DNA of 64,000 nucleotides from Sphingomonas sp. NFR15 (GTDB lineage: Bacteria > Pseudomonadota > Alphaproteobacteria > Sphingomonadales > Sphingomonadaceae). Positions 1 to 9,233 of the stretch are shown in pieces (positions within the stretch are counted from its first letter, which is position 1; each line of letters opens with the position of its first letter). The notes below the pieces were generated by a model, which worked only from the letters and a program-made list of their open reading frames with translations, ran no database searches and was not told the DNA's origin. A program made the position numbers and the translations under genes. The stretch spans positions 124,001-188,000 of the forward strand of contig NZ_FMWX01000004.1 in NCBI RefSeq assembly GCF_900103265.1. The letters are read 5' to 3'.

Positions 1-117
1 TATGCCAAGCGGCAATATACGTGGTTCCGAAATCAGCCGCCGCCGAGCTGGATCCGCACCGATGAGACAGAAACATCCGAGCAGATCGTACAAATAGCAA
101 CTTTATTACGCTCGTAG
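1..117 (+). CDS. miaA: tRNA dimethylallyltransferase, C-terminal fragment
   Basis: Reading frame 1 is open from the first base to a TAG at 115-117 and encodes 38 residues beginning YAKRQYTWFRNQ. The YAKRQ-TWFR motif is characteristic of the C-terminus of MiaA, which adds a dimethylallyl group to A37 of tRNAs reading U-starting codons. The 5' part lies outside the window. The gene points toward ilvB, as in other sphingomonads. The call rests on this one short motif. Confidence 0.72.
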   Translation, partial: YAKRQYTWFRNQPPPSWIRTDETETSEQIVQIATLLRS

Positions 118-120
118 CGG

Positions 121-149
121 TTGACGTGCATGTTTCGTGCGGGTAGCAG
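121..149 (+). promoter_or_regulatory. candidate promoter for ilvBNC
   Basis: A TTGACG hexamer (121-126) is followed after 17 bases by TAGCAG (144-149), a plausible -35/-10 pair just after the miaA stop and 55 bases before the ilvB start. The -10 match is weak. No leader peptide rich in Ile, Val or Leu was found between here and ilvB. Confidence 0.3.
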
Positions 150-203
150 CGCCGCTCCGTCGATGTTATGCGCGCAAGGCTAAAGGCGCCAAGGAGACCT
201 GCC

Positions 204-1961
204 GTGACCGAGAAGAGTGGAGCCGATATCCTGATCGAGACGCTGTGCGATCTCGGTGTGGAGATCGTGTTCGGCTACCCCGGCGGGGCGGTGTTGCCGA
301 TCTATGACGCGATGTTCCGCTCAGGCCGGATCAAGCACATCCTGGTCCGCCACGAGCAAGCGGCGACGCATGCGGCCGAAGGCTATGCGCGCTCGACCGG
401 CAAGCCCGGCGTCGTGCTCGTCACGTCGGGGCCGGGCGCGACCAACGCGGTCACCGGCATCACCGACGCGCTGATGGATTCGATCCCGATGGTCGTGCTG
501 ACCGGACAGGTTCCGACCGGGCTGATCGGCACCGATGCGTTCCAGGAGGCCGACACGGTCGGCATCACGCGGCATTGCTCGAAGCACAATTATCTCGTCA
601 AGGATCCCGCCAGGCTGGCCGAGACGGTCAAGGAGGCGTTCCATATCGCCACCTCGGGCCGCCCCGGGCCGGTCGTGGTCGATATCCCCAAGGACGTTCA
701 GGTCGCGACCGCGCGCTACGTCAGGACGCCCGCCACCACGACCGCGACGGTCCACAAGACCTACCGCCCGCAGATCAAGGCCGATCAGGCGCTGATCGAA
801 CAGGCGGTCGACATGCTGGCGGCGGCGGAGCGGCCGATCCTCTACACGGGCGGCGGCATCATCAACGCCGGGCCGGGCGCGAGCCAGATGCTGCGGGAAC
901 TCGCCCGGATCACCGGCGCGCCGGTCACCTCGACGCTGATGGGGCTGGGCGCCCTCCCCGCCTCTTCGCCACAGTGGCTCGGCATGCTCGGCATGCACGG
1001 CACCTACGAAGCCAATCACGCGATGAACCAGGCCGATCTCGTCCTGTGCATCGGCGCCCGCTTCGACGACCGCGTGACCGGGCGGCTCGACGCGTTCAGC
1101 CCGAACAGCCGCAAGGTCCACATCGATATCGATCGCTCGTCGATCAACAAGAACGTCCGGGTCGACCTCGCGATCGTCGCCGATGCCGGCCGCGCGCTGG
1201 AGGATCTGGTGCGCGTGTACAAGGCGCGCCGGCATCCCAAGCCCGACCTCACCGACTGGTGGCAGCGGATCGAGACGTGGCGCGCGGTCAAGAGCCTCGG
1301 CTTCCCGGCCTCGGCCAAGGAGATCATGCCGCAGCATGCGATCCGGGCTTTGTGGGCGGCGACGCACCACCGCAACCCGATCATCACAACCGAGGTCGGC
1401 CAGCATCAGATGTGGGCGGCGCAGCACTTCGATTTCGAGAGCCCGAACAAGTGGCTGACCAGCGGTGGTCTCGGCACGATGGGCTATGGCCTGCCCGCCG
1501 CGATCGGCGCGCAGCTCGGCAATCCGGGCGCGCTGGTCATCGACATCGCCGGCGAAGCCTCGATCCAGATGAACATCCAGGAACTCGGCACCGCCACGCA
1601 ATACCGGCTGCCGGTCAAGATCTTCATCCTCAACAACCAATATATGGGGATGGTCCGCCAGTGGCAGGAGCTGACCTATTCGAGCCGCTATTCGGAAAGC
1701 TATTCGGACGCGCTGCCCGATTTCGTCCGGCTCGGCGAGGCTTACGGGTGGAAGGGCATCCGCATCGAGGGGCCGGACCAGCTCGACGGTGGCATCGCCG
1801 AGATGCTCGCCTATGACGGGCCGGTGATCGTCGATTGCCGGGTCGCGCAGCTCACCAACTGCTTCCCGATGATCCCGAGCGGCGCCGCCCATACCGACAT
1901 GCTGCTCTATTCGAGCGAAGTGTCGGGCGAGATGGACGACAGCGCGAAGGCGCTGGTGTGA
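204..1961 (+). CDS. ilvB: acetolactate synthase, large (catalytic) subunit
   Basis: This ThDP enzyme condenses pyruvate with pyruvate or 2-oxobutyrate, the first common step to valine, leucine and isoleucine. An upstream in-frame ATG exists at 168, but the GTG at 204 is preferred: AAGGAG sits at 191-196 with 7-base spacing, and the protein then begins VTEKSGADIL, 585 aa, close to the usual length. The ThDP-activating glutamate is E51 in VRHEQAATH. The C-terminal ThDP domain carries GEAS-x-QMN rather than the textbook GDG/GDA start, followed by the NNQYMGMVRQWQ signature. First gene of an ilvB-ilvN-ilvC cluster; ilvN follows after a 114-bp gap holding a palindromic repeat. Confidence 0.96.
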   Translation: MTEKSGADILIETLCDLGVEIVFGYPGGAVLPIYDAMFRSGRIKHILVRHEQAATHAAEGYARSTGKPGVVLVTSGPGATNAVTGITDALMDSIPMVVLTGQVPTGLIGTDAFQEADTVGITRHCSKHNYLVKDPARLAETVKEAFHIATSGRPGPVVVDIPKDVQVATARYVRTPATTTATVHKTYRPQIKADQALIEQAVDMLAAAERPILYTGGGIINAGPGASQMLRELARITGAPVTSTLMGLGALPASSPQWLGMLGMHGTYEANHAMNQADLVLCIGARFDDRVTGRLDAFSPNSRKVHIDIDRSSINKNVRVDLAIVADAGRALEDLVRVYKARRHPKPDLTDWWQRIETWRAVKSLGFPASAKEIMPQHAIRALWAATHHRNPIITTEVGQHQMWAAQHFDFESPNKWLTSGGLGTMGYGLPAAIGAQLGNPGALVIDIAGEASIQMNIQELGTATQYRLPVKIFILNNQYMGMVRQWQELTYSSRYSESYSDALPDFVRLGEAYGWKGIRIEGPDQLDGGIAEMLAYDGPVIVDCRVAQLTNCFPMIPSGAAHTDMLLYSSEVSGEMDDSAKALV

Positions 1962-1974
1962 TGATCCCAACGAA

Positions 1975-2068
1975 CGTCGCCCCGGCGCAGGCCGGGGCCG
2001 CTATGGTGCTTCCGCGCAACCGCCGTCTCGAACACAACCCAACGGCCCCGGCCTGCGCCGGGGCGACG
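1975..2068. repeat. paired palindromic repeat, family A, copy 1
   Basis: A perfect 26-bp inverted repeat: arms 1975-2000 and 2043-2068, each beginning or ending CGTCGCCCCGG, separated by 42 bp. Each arm is itself a hairpin (CCCCGGC-GCAG-GCCGGGG). It lies between ilvB and ilvN, and the ilvN ribosome binding site (GAGG, 2068-2071) begins at the last base of the right arm. Same family as 7132-7219 and 28695-28781. Confidence 0.85.
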
Positions 2069-2075
2069 AGGTAAT

Positions 2076-2591
2076 ATGCACATCCAGCAGCAGACCGCAG
2101 AACGGCACACGCTCGCCGTCATCGTCGATAACGAACCCGGCATCCTCGCGCGGATCGCCGGGCTGTTCACCGCACGCGGCTACAATATCGAGAGCCTGAC
2201 CGTCTCGGAAATCACCGACGACAAGGCGGTCAGCCGCATCACCATCGTGACGTCGGCCAGCCCGGCGGTGCTCGAACAGATCGTCGCGCAGCTCGACCGG
2301 TTGGTGCCGGTCCACAAGGTCCGCGACCTCACCGCCGAGGGCGACCATGTCGAGCGCGAACTCGCGCTGGTGAAGGTGCGCGGCATCGGCGATCACCGTA
2401 TCGAGGCGTTGCGGCTAGCCGAGGTGTACCGCGCGCGCGTGGTCGATGCGACGATCTCCAGCTTCGTGTTCGAGGTCACGGGCGGGATCGACAAGATCGA
2501 CAAGTTCGTCACGCTGATGGGCGAGGTCGGGCTGATCGAGGTCGCCCGCACCGGCATCGTCGCGATCTCGCGCGGCAAGGAAGCGGCTTAG
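2076..2591 (+). CDS. ilvN: acetolactate synthase, small (regulatory) subunit
   Basis: 171 aa, the usual length. The N-terminal ACT domain (about residues 8-80) reads HTLAVIVDNEPGILARIAGL and is the valine-binding feedback module; the C-terminal half is the ALS small-subunit domain (V-E-RELALVKV). It binds and activates IlvB and confers end-product inhibition. The GAGG Shine-Dalgarno lies 4-7 bases upstream of the ATG, immediately at the edge of the palindromic repeat. Some genomes call this gene ilvH. Confidence 0.95.
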   Translation: MHIQQQTAERHTLAVIVDNEPGILARIAGLFTARGYNIESLTVSEITDDKAVSRITIVTSASPAVLEQIVAQLDRLVPVHKVRDLTAEGDHVERELALVKVRGIGDHRIEALRLAEVYRARVVDATISSFVFEVTGGIDKIDKFVTLMGEVGLIEVARTGIVAISRGKEAA

Positions 2592-2599
2592 TTACAAAC

Positions 2600-3780
<1,181 letters not shown>

Positions 3781-3794
3781 GCTGAGTTCCCCAC

Positions 3795-3870
3795 CCGTTC
3801 GTGTCGAGCGAAGTCGAGACACCCTGCGCGGAGCGCGTGGGTGTCCCTCGACTGCGTCCGGGACGAACGG
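3795..3870. repeat. paired palindromic repeat, family C, copy 1
   Basis: An imperfect inverted repeat with arms starting CCGTTCGTGTCGAGCG (3795) and ending GGGACGAACGG (3870). It lies directly downstream of the ilvC stop. Other members of this CGTTCGT...TCGA family are at 22637-22702, 48133-48210 and 60674-60755. Confidence 0.75.
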
Positions 3871-4033
3871 TGGGGCTCCGCTCCGGAAGCGGTGAGCTTT
3901 CCCTCGCGACCAAGTGGTTTGCTCCGCTCGCGACGGAACAACGCACGTTCGCGAAACGATCGGTTGCCAACTCTGGCTTTGTCCTGAGCGGCGGACATCG
4001 CCAGGTACGCGTCTCCCAACCGGAGACCCTTCA

Positions 4034-4639
4034 ATGCGCCTTGCTTTTGTCACCTTGCTGGCCCTCGCCGCGACCCCTGCCCTCGCCCAGTCGGACGTCG
4101 GCCCCGGCACCGCCAATCCCGCCCAGGTCGCGGCGGGCACCTATGCGGTCGATCCGCTCCACACCCAGGTGCTGTTCACCGTCAAGCACATGGGGTTCAG
4201 CATCTATACCGGCCAGTTCACTCAGCCGACCGGCACGCTGGTGCTCGATCCCAAGCGGCCGGCGGCCGACAAGGTCGATATCAGCTTCCCGACCGACAAG
4301 GCGGTGACGACGGTCGCGCACCTCAACGAACATCTCGCGTCCGACCAGTTCCTCGATTCCGCCAAGTTCCCGACCGCGCGGTTCGTCTCGACCAACGTGA
4401 CGGTCAGCGGCACCAAGGCAACGATCGCGGGCACGCTGACGCTGCACGGGGTGACGCGGCCAGTGGTGCTCGACGCGCGCTTCATCGGCGGCGGCGTGAA
4501 TCCGATGAGCAAGAAGCCGACGATCGGCTTTCAGGCGACCACCACGATCAAGCGCAGCGACTATGGCGTGACCTTCCTCACCGACCTCGTTTCGGATAGC
4601 GTGCCGCTCACCATCAACGCCGCATTCGAGGGACAATGA
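4034..4639 (+). CDS. YceI-family periplasmic protein
   Basis: 201 aa. The start is ATG 4034, because it gives a clean signal peptide ([18 protein letters not shown], cleavage near residue 18-19) with GGAGAC about 6 bases upstream; an earlier start would bury the signal. The mature part matches Yce[20 protein letters not shown] near the start and the [13 protein letters not shown] core. YceI proteins are lipocalin-like barrels that bind isoprenoid-type ligands; their role is poorly known. The stop overlaps the next start by 4 bp, so the two are probably co-translated. Confidence 0.88.
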   Translation: MRLAFVTLLALAATPALAQSDVGPGTANPAQVAAGTYAVDPLHTQVLFTVKHMGFSIYTGQFTQPTGTLVLDPKRPAADKVDISFPTDKAVTTVAHLNEHLASDQFLDSAKFPTARFVSTNVTVSGTKATIAGTLTLHGVTRPVVLDARFIGGGVNPMSKKPTIGFQATTTIKRSDYGVTFLTDLVSDSVPLTINAAFEGQ

Positions 4640-5256
4640 CCGATACGCCGTCCGAAGACACCGAAGGCCGGCCCGGCGTCGGCCGCGTCGAAGCTTTTTC
4701 GGACGGCGTCATCGCCATCATCGTGACGATCATGGTGCTGGAGCTTCACCCGCCGATTTCCGAAGGCATGGCGAAGCTCTGGACCTTGTGGCCAGTGTTC
4801 CTCGCCTATGTGCTGAGCTACGCGTATGTCGCGATCTACTGGGTGAATCATCACCGGCTGTTCGGCCATGCCACGCACGTCACCAATGCGTTGGTGTGGT
4901 CGAATATGCTGCTGCTGTTCGCGCTGTCGCTGGTGCCCTTCTCGACCTCCTATCTCGGCGAGCATCATTTCAACCGCGAGGCGACGTGGCTGTACCTCGC
5001 GACGATGCTCTTCCCGGCGTTCTGCTACACATGGCTGCAGGCGACGATCCGTCGCACCGGCAAGCGCGGTCCGGGCGCGGAACGGTTCTACGCGGCGAGC
5101 ACGCGCAAGGGCTGGTTCGCGTCGCTGGTGTACGCCCTCGGCATTCCGCTGACCTTCGTTTCGCCGTGGCTCGGCATTGGCTGCGCGGCGCTGGTCGCGG
5201 TCCTGTGGTTGCTACCGCAAAGCCGGGTGGACGCGTTGTTCCTGCCGCGCCGCTGA
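4636..5256 (+). CDS. TMEM175/DUF1211-family membrane protein, likely K+ channel
   Basis: 206 aa, hydrophobic, with about six predicted membrane spans. The first helix carries the family signature [21 protein letters not shown]; the FSD motif is the conserved pore-lining element of bacterial and lysosomal TMEM175 channels, which form K+-permeable tetramers. A second conserved patch is INHHRLF-like ([12 protein letters not shown]). ATG overlaps the yceI-like stop (ATGA). Transport activity is inferred from the family only. Confidence 0.85.
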   Translation: MTDTPSEDTEGRPGVGRVEAFSDGVIAIIVTIMVLELHPPISEGMAKLWTLWPVFLAYVLSYAYVAIYWVNHHRLFGHATHVTNALVWSNMLLLFALSLVPFSTSYLGEHHFNREATWLYLATMLFPAFCYTWLQATIRRTGKRGPGAERFYAASTRKGWFASLVYALGIPLTFVSPWLGIGCAALVAVLWLLPQSRVDALFLPRR

Positions 5257-5333
5257 GGAAGCGCGCCGATTTCCCGCGCGAGCGCATGATCCGGCTGGAC
5301 AGCGTCCCGTCCGCCGCGCTATCGCACCCGACG

Positions 5334-5378
5334 ATGACGACCGGGATCGCCCTGCTGCTTCGACTTACGCGCCCTTAG
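5334..5378 (+). CDS. putative leucine-rich leader peptide of leuA
   Basis: A 14-codon frame encodes MTTGIALLLRLTRP and ends at TAG 5376-5378. Four of five consecutive codons (5352-5366: CTG CTG CTT CGA CTT) are leucine. It sits 90 bases upstream of leuA, and its stop codon lies inside the left arm of a strong hairpin (5371-5431). That arrangement is expected for ribosome-mediated attenuation of leucine synthesis. Against it: no strong Shine-Dalgarno is visible before the ATG, and the first half is not conserved by any evidence I have. Confidence 0.55.
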   Translation: MTTGIALLLRLTRP

Positions 5379-5431
5379 GCGCGACCGTCACCGTGCGCGG
5401 GCATCGCCCAACGCACACCGCGCCTGAGGGC
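5371..5431 (+). promoter_or_regulatory. candidate leuA attenuator hairpin
   Basis: Outer stem: GCCCTTAGGCGCG (5371-5383) pairs with CGCGCCTGAGGGC (5419-5431), 13 bp with one G-U. Inner stem: GTGCG-C-GGGC (5393-5402) pairs with GCCC-AA-CGCAC (5406-5416). No T-run follows, so a simple intrinsic terminator is not obvious; it may act through alternative pairing or with Rho. It overlaps the end of the leucine-rich leader reading frame. Confidence 0.5.
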
Positions 5432-5468
5432 CAAAGTCATCCCGTCCCTTCAGCCAGCGAGAACCAGC

Positions 5469-7130
5469 ATGCTGCGCGATCCTTCGACCAAATACCGACC
5501 ATTTCCGCAAATCGATTTGCCCAACCGCGAATGGCCTTCGCGCACCATCACCAAGCCGCCGCGCTGGCTCTCGACCGATCTGCGCGACGGCAACCAGGCG
5601 CTCATCGACCCGATGGACGCCGAGAAGAAGACGCGGATGTTCGATCTGCTCGTCAAGGTCGGCCTCAAGGAGATCGAGGTCGGCTTCCCGAGCGCGGGCG
5701 CGACCGAGTTCGATTTCATTTCCGGGCTGGTCAAGACCGGGCGCATTCCCGACGACGTGACGGTGCAGGTGCTGACCCAATCGCGCCGCGACCTGATCGA
5801 AACCAGTTTCGAGAGCCTGCGCGGCGCCCCTAAGGCGATCGTCCACCTCTACAATGCGGTCAGCCCGGCGTGGCGCAAGATCGTGTTCGGGCTGACGCGC
5901 GAGCAGATCAAGCAGATCGCGATAGACGGCGCCAAGATCCTGCGCGACTGCGCCGCCGCCCAGCCCGACACGGATTGGCATTTCGAATACAGCCCGGAGA
6001 CCTTCTCCACCGCCGAACTCGATTTCTCGGTCGAGGTCTGTGAAGCGGTGATGGACGTGCTGCGGCCGACGCCCGAGCATAAGCTGATCCTCAACCTGCC
6101 CGCCACGGTCGAGGCGGCGACGCCCAACATCTATGCCGACCAGATCGAATGGTTCGGAAAGCATATCCGCAACCGCGATTCGATCGCGATCAGCCTGCAC
6201 ACGCATAACGATCGCGGCACCGGCGTCGCTGCCGCCGAACTGGGGCTGATGGCGGGCGCCGACCGCGTCGAGGGCTGTCTGCTCGGCAATGGCGAGCGCA
6301 CCGGCAACTGCGACCTCGTGACGGTCGCGCTCAACATGTACACGCAAGGGCTGTCGCCGGGGCTGGACCTGTCCGACATCGACGAGATCGTCAACACGGT
6401 CACCTATTGCACGCAACTGCCGGTACATCCGCGCACGCCTTATGCGGGCGATCTGGTGTTCACCGCTTTCTCGGGCAGCCATCAGGACGCGATCAAGAAA
6501 GGCTTCGCGGCGCAGGAGGCGCGCAACGACGAGTTGTGGGAAGTTCCCTACCTGCCGATCGATCCCGCTGATCTCGGCCGCAGCTATGAAGCGGTGATCC
6601 GCGTCAACTCGCAAAGCGGCAAGGGCGGCGTCGCTTGGGTGATCGAACAGGACAAGGGCCTGAAGTTGCCGAAGCGGCTTCAGGCCGATTTCAGCCGGCA
6701 CGTCCAGGCGCTCGCCGACCAGACCAGCCGCGAACTCAACGCCGCCGACATCTGGGGCGCGTTCGAGAAGAGCTATCTGGCGAAGCCGGACGACCGCTTC
6801 GTGCTCGGCGCCTATGACGAAACGCGCGGCCCCGGCGGCGAGCGTATCTTCGTCGGCGATATCGAAGTCGCTGGCGAACATCATTCGGTGAGCGGGCGTG
6901 GCAACGGGCTGATTTCGAGCGTGGTGGCGGCGATCCACGACGGGTTCGGTGTCGAGCTCGAAGTCGCCGATTACGTCGAACATGCGATCGGCAAGGGATC
7001 GGACGTGCGCGCCGCCGCCTATGTCGAATGCCGCACCGGCGACGGGCGGACGGTATGGGGCGTCGGCATCGACGAGGATATCGCCACCGCTTCCGTGCGC
7101 GCGGTGCTGAGCGCCGCAAACCAAGCCTGA
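5469..7130 (+). CDS. leuA: 2-isopropylmalate synthase
   Basis: 553 aa, the long LeuA form. It condenses acetyl-CoA with 2-oxoisovalerate, the committed step of leucine synthesis. The TIM barrel contains [15 protein letters not shown] (substrate and metal Asp, residues about 36-50) and the metal-binding HTHNDRGTG near residue 242. The C-terminal third is the leucine-sensing allosteric domain ([15 protein letters not shown]). The N-terminal [15 protein letters not shown] stretch is typical of this subfamily. It is preceded by a leucine-rich leader reading frame and hairpin. It is convergent with folB, the gap being filled by a palindromic repeat. Confidence 0.96.
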   Translation: MLRDPSTKYRPFPQIDLPNREWPSRTITKPPRWLSTDLRDGNQALIDPMDAEKKTRMFDLLVKVGLKEIEVGFPSAGATEFDFISGLVKTGRIPDDVTVQVLTQSRRDLIETSFESLRGAPKAIVHLYNAVSPAWRKIVFGLTREQIKQIAIDGAKILRDCAAAQPDTDWHFEYSPETFSTAELDFSVEVCEAVMDVLRPTPEHKLILNLPATVEAATPNIYADQIEWFGKHIRNRDSIAISLHTHNDRGTGVAAAELGLMAGADRVEGCLLGNGERTGNCDLVTVALNMYTQGLSPGLDLSDIDEIVNTVTYCTQLPVHPRTPYAGDLVFTAFSGSHQDAIKKGFAAQEARNDELWEVPYLPIDPADLGRSYEAVIRVNSQSGKGGVAWVIEQDKGLKLPKRLQADFSRHVQALADQTSRELNAADIWGAFEKSYLAKPDDRFVLGAYDETRGPGGERIFVGDIEVAGEHHSVSGRGNGLISSVVAAIHDGFGVELEVADYVEHAIGKGSDVRAAAYVECRTGDGRTVWGVGIDEDIATASVRAVLSAANQA

Positions 7131-7131
7131 T

Positions 7132-7219
7132 CGTCGCCCCGGCGCAGGCCGCGGCCGTTGCGTAGCTTGGCGCTTCGAGTGCCTGAAACGTGGCGCCCCC
7201 GGCCCACGCCGGGGCGACG
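7132..7219. repeat. paired palindromic repeat, family A, copy 2
   Basis: Left arm CGTCGCCCCGGCGCAGGCCG from 7132; right arm ends GCCGGGGCGACG at 7219. The element begins two bases after the leuA stop and ends immediately before the folB stop on the other strand, so it accounts for essentially the whole convergent gap. A bidirectional terminator role is plausible but not shown. Confidence 0.8.
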
Positions 7220-7618
7220 TTAGGCGCCGCGGCGCCGCAACACCTCGCAGCCGATCCGCGCATCGGGGTAAATGTCGGTCTTCATCGTCCGCACCCGCGC
7301 GCCCGTCACGCGTCGATCGGCCAGCGCGAGCGCGGCGATCTCGTCGCACAACGTTTCCTGCAATTCGAAATGGCGCGATGCGGCGAGCGCGCGGATGCGG
7401 TCGCGCAGGAAATCATAGTCAACCACCGCGTCGATCCGATCCGCCGGCGCGGTCTCGCCATAATCGCAGTACAACCAGACACTGACCAGCACGCGCTGGG
7501 GGGCGGCGCGTTCAGTCGGGTGGATGCCGAGGCTTGCTGAAATCTCCAGCGCGTCGAGCAGCACGGTGTAGGTGGCCCGCCCCGCGCCCTGGCCATCGAA
7601 CGCGGAATCGTCAGTCAA
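7220..7618 (-). CDS. folB: dihydroneopterin aldolase-type enzyme (FolB/FolX family)
   Basis: 132 aa. The tunnelling-fold family pattern is visible: an N-terminal strand with G-I-H-P-T-E (LGIHPTERAAPQRVLVSV), D-Y-x-x-L region (VVDYDFLRDRIRAL), and F-x-L-Q-E-T-L (HFELQETLCDEIAAL). FolB cleaves dihydroneopterin to 6-hydroxymethyl-dihydropterin in folate synthesis; FolX-type epimerases share the fold, so epimerase activity cannot be excluded. It overlaps the upstream SDR gene by 8 bp and is the last gene of the folE-SDR-folB operon. Confidence 0.86.
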   Translation of the reverse strand: MTDDSAFDGQGAGRATYTVLLDALEISASLGIHPTERAAPQRVLVSVWLYCDYGETAPADRIDAVVDYDFLRDRIRALAASRHFELQETLCDEIAALALADRRVTGARVRTMKTDIYPDARIGCEVLRRRGA

Positions 7619-8375
7619 GCGCGCGCTCCCGTGTCGCGAACATCACGTCGCTGTCGCGGGTGATGAAGCGCTGTCCGCAATCGACGAACACGTTCTGGCC
7701 AGTGATGCTCGAGCAGTCCAGCAGCCACGCCACGGTGCCGGCGATATCCTCCACCGGAACCGGACGGCGCAGCAGATTATCGCGGGCGACCGCCTGAAAT
7801 TCCTGCGGCGACTGGTCATGGCTCGTCAGCGTCAGCCCCGGTGACACCGCATTGACCCGGACGCGCGGTGCGAGCGCCTGCGCGAGCATTACCGTCGCGC
7901 TGTCGAGCGCGGTCTTGCTGAGAGAATAGGAGAAGAAATCGGGGTTGAGGTTGGCGATCTTCTGGTCGAGCACGTTGACCACCGCACCGTCCACCAGCCC
8001 CTGCTGTCGCGCAAGCGCGGTCGCGAGCGCGACGGGACCGGCCAGATTGGTCCGCATCATCGTCGCGAACAGGTCGCTGTTCTCGTGCGGCGGCCGGTCG
8101 AAATCGAACAGTGAGGCGCAATTGACCAAACCGTCGATCACGCCCCCCGCCGCCGCGCGCGCCTGCGCGAACAGGCGGTTGGGATCTTCGGAAATGTCGC
8201 CGTGGAGCAGCCACACCTCGGCGCCGTCGGCGCGCAGCTCGGCGGCGACCGCCTCGGCATCCTCGGCCGAGTGGAAATGGTGGAGCACGATACGGTGGCC
8301 GTCCGCGGCGAGCCGCCGCGCGATCGCCGCGCCGATCCGCCGCGCGGCGCCGGTCACCAGCACGGTGCGGAGCAT
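7611..8375 (-). CDS. FolM/pteridine reductase-like short-chain dehydrogenase
   Basis: 254 aa SDR. The cofactor motif is TGAARRIG (residues 8-15), the T-G-x3-R-x-G form used by FolM and pteridine reductases instead of the usual T-G-x3-G-x-G, which implies NADPH. The catalytic residues read D137-Y150-x3-K154: an aspartate replaces the usual serine, again as in FolM/PTR1. Likely substrate: dihydromonapterin, dihydrobiopterin or dihydrofolate. It lies 5 bp after folE and overlaps folB, fixing its role in pterin metabolism. The symbol folM fits but is not certain. Confidence 0.85.
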   Translation of the reverse strand: MLRTVLVTGAARRIGAAIARRLAADGHRIVLHHFHSAEDAEAVAAELRADGAEVWLLHGDISEDPNRLFAQARAAAGGVIDGLVNCASLFDFDRPPHENSDLFATMMRTNLAGPVALATALARQQGLVDGAVVNVLDQKIANLNPDFFSYSLSKTALDSATVMLAQALAPRVRVNAVSPGLTLTSHDQSPQEFQAVARDNLLRRPVPVEDIAGTVAWLLDCSSITGQNVFVDCGQRFITRDSDVMFATRERALD

Positions 8376-8380
8376 CGCGA

Positions 8381-9007
8381 TCAGCCCTTGAACCCGATCA
8401 GCGACAGCACCTCCTCGCGGCTGCGCTCATCCTCGCGGAACACGCCCATCATCCGGCTCGTCGTCATCGTCACGCCGGGGGTGCGCACGCCGCGGGCGGA
8501 CATGCAGGCATGGTTCGCCTCGATCACCACCGCCACGCCGAGCGGCTTGAGATTGTCCCAGATGCAGTCGGCGACCTGGGCGGTGAGCCGTTCCTGGACC
8601 TGGAGCCGGCGGGCGAAGCCGTGCAGCACCCGCGCCAGCTTGGAAATGCCGACCACGTAATTGCCCGGCAGATAGGCGATGTGCGCCTTGCCGATGATCG
8701 GCGCCATGTGATGTTCGCAATGCGACTGGAACGGAATGTCCTTGAGCAGCACGATCTCGTCATAACCGCCGACCTCCTCGAACACGCGCGAGAGGTGGCG
8801 GGCGGGATCATCGGCATAGCCCGCGCAATATTCCTTCCACGCGCGCGCGACGCGTTTGGGTGTGTCCATCAGCCCTTCGCGCGCGGGATCGTCGCCCGCC
8901 CAGCGAATCAGCGTTCGAACCGCTTCGGCGACATCTTCGGGAACCGCGACCTTGCCATCGTCCTCAAACCCGTCATCCGAGATCACCGTGCCGGCGCCTT
9001 CGTTCAT
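8381..9007 (-). CDS. folE: GTP cyclohydrolase I
   Basis: 208 aa from the ATG at 9007, chosen over an upstream frame extension (to 9058) because AAGGA lies about 6 bases before it. It converts GTP to dihydroneopterin triphosphate, the entry to folates and pterins. Key family stretches: the zinc ligands in QSHCEHHMAPIIGKAHIAYLP and the later ANHACMSARGV cysteine, plus the PKRVARAWKEY helix. First gene of the folE-SDR-folB operon, divergent from a TonB receptor across 226 bp. Confidence 0.96.
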   Translation of the reverse strand: MNEGAGTVISDDGFEDDGKVAVPEDVAEAVRTLIRWAGDDPAREGLMDTPKRVARAWKEYCAGYADDPARHLSRVFEEVGGYDEIVLLKDIPFQSHCEHHMAPIIGKAHIAYLPGNYVVGISKLARVLHGFARRLQVQERLTAQVADCIWDNLKPLGVAVVIEANHACMSARGVRTPGVTMTTSRMMGVFREDERSREEVLSLIGFKG

Positions 9008-9233
9008 CGTAAATCCTTCATACGTCGCGACATAGTTGCCGTCGTGATCGCCCACCAACCATCATGGCCATTTCGGTTGAAATAGTGGCGGAAATACAAA
9101 CGATCTCAGGCTTTCGTGACGATAGTCTCCAAGTCCATTGACGCACAAATCATCGCCGCGCTAACCGATGCATGGGGAACAAGAACAGTGACTTGCCGGA
9201 CAGGCGGGCGCGAAACAGGGGTCGTCATTCACG

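Noticed and set aside
1531..1590. GEAS in place of the GDG/GDA metal motif in IlvB, as a possible sign of an inactive enzyme
   Set aside because: Alphaproteobacterial acetolactate synthases commonly carry this form, and the rest of the active site is intact.
321..1970. A 549-codon open frame antisense to ilvB
   Set aside because: Shadow of the high third-position GC of ilvB; no recognisable domain, and an unlikely composition.
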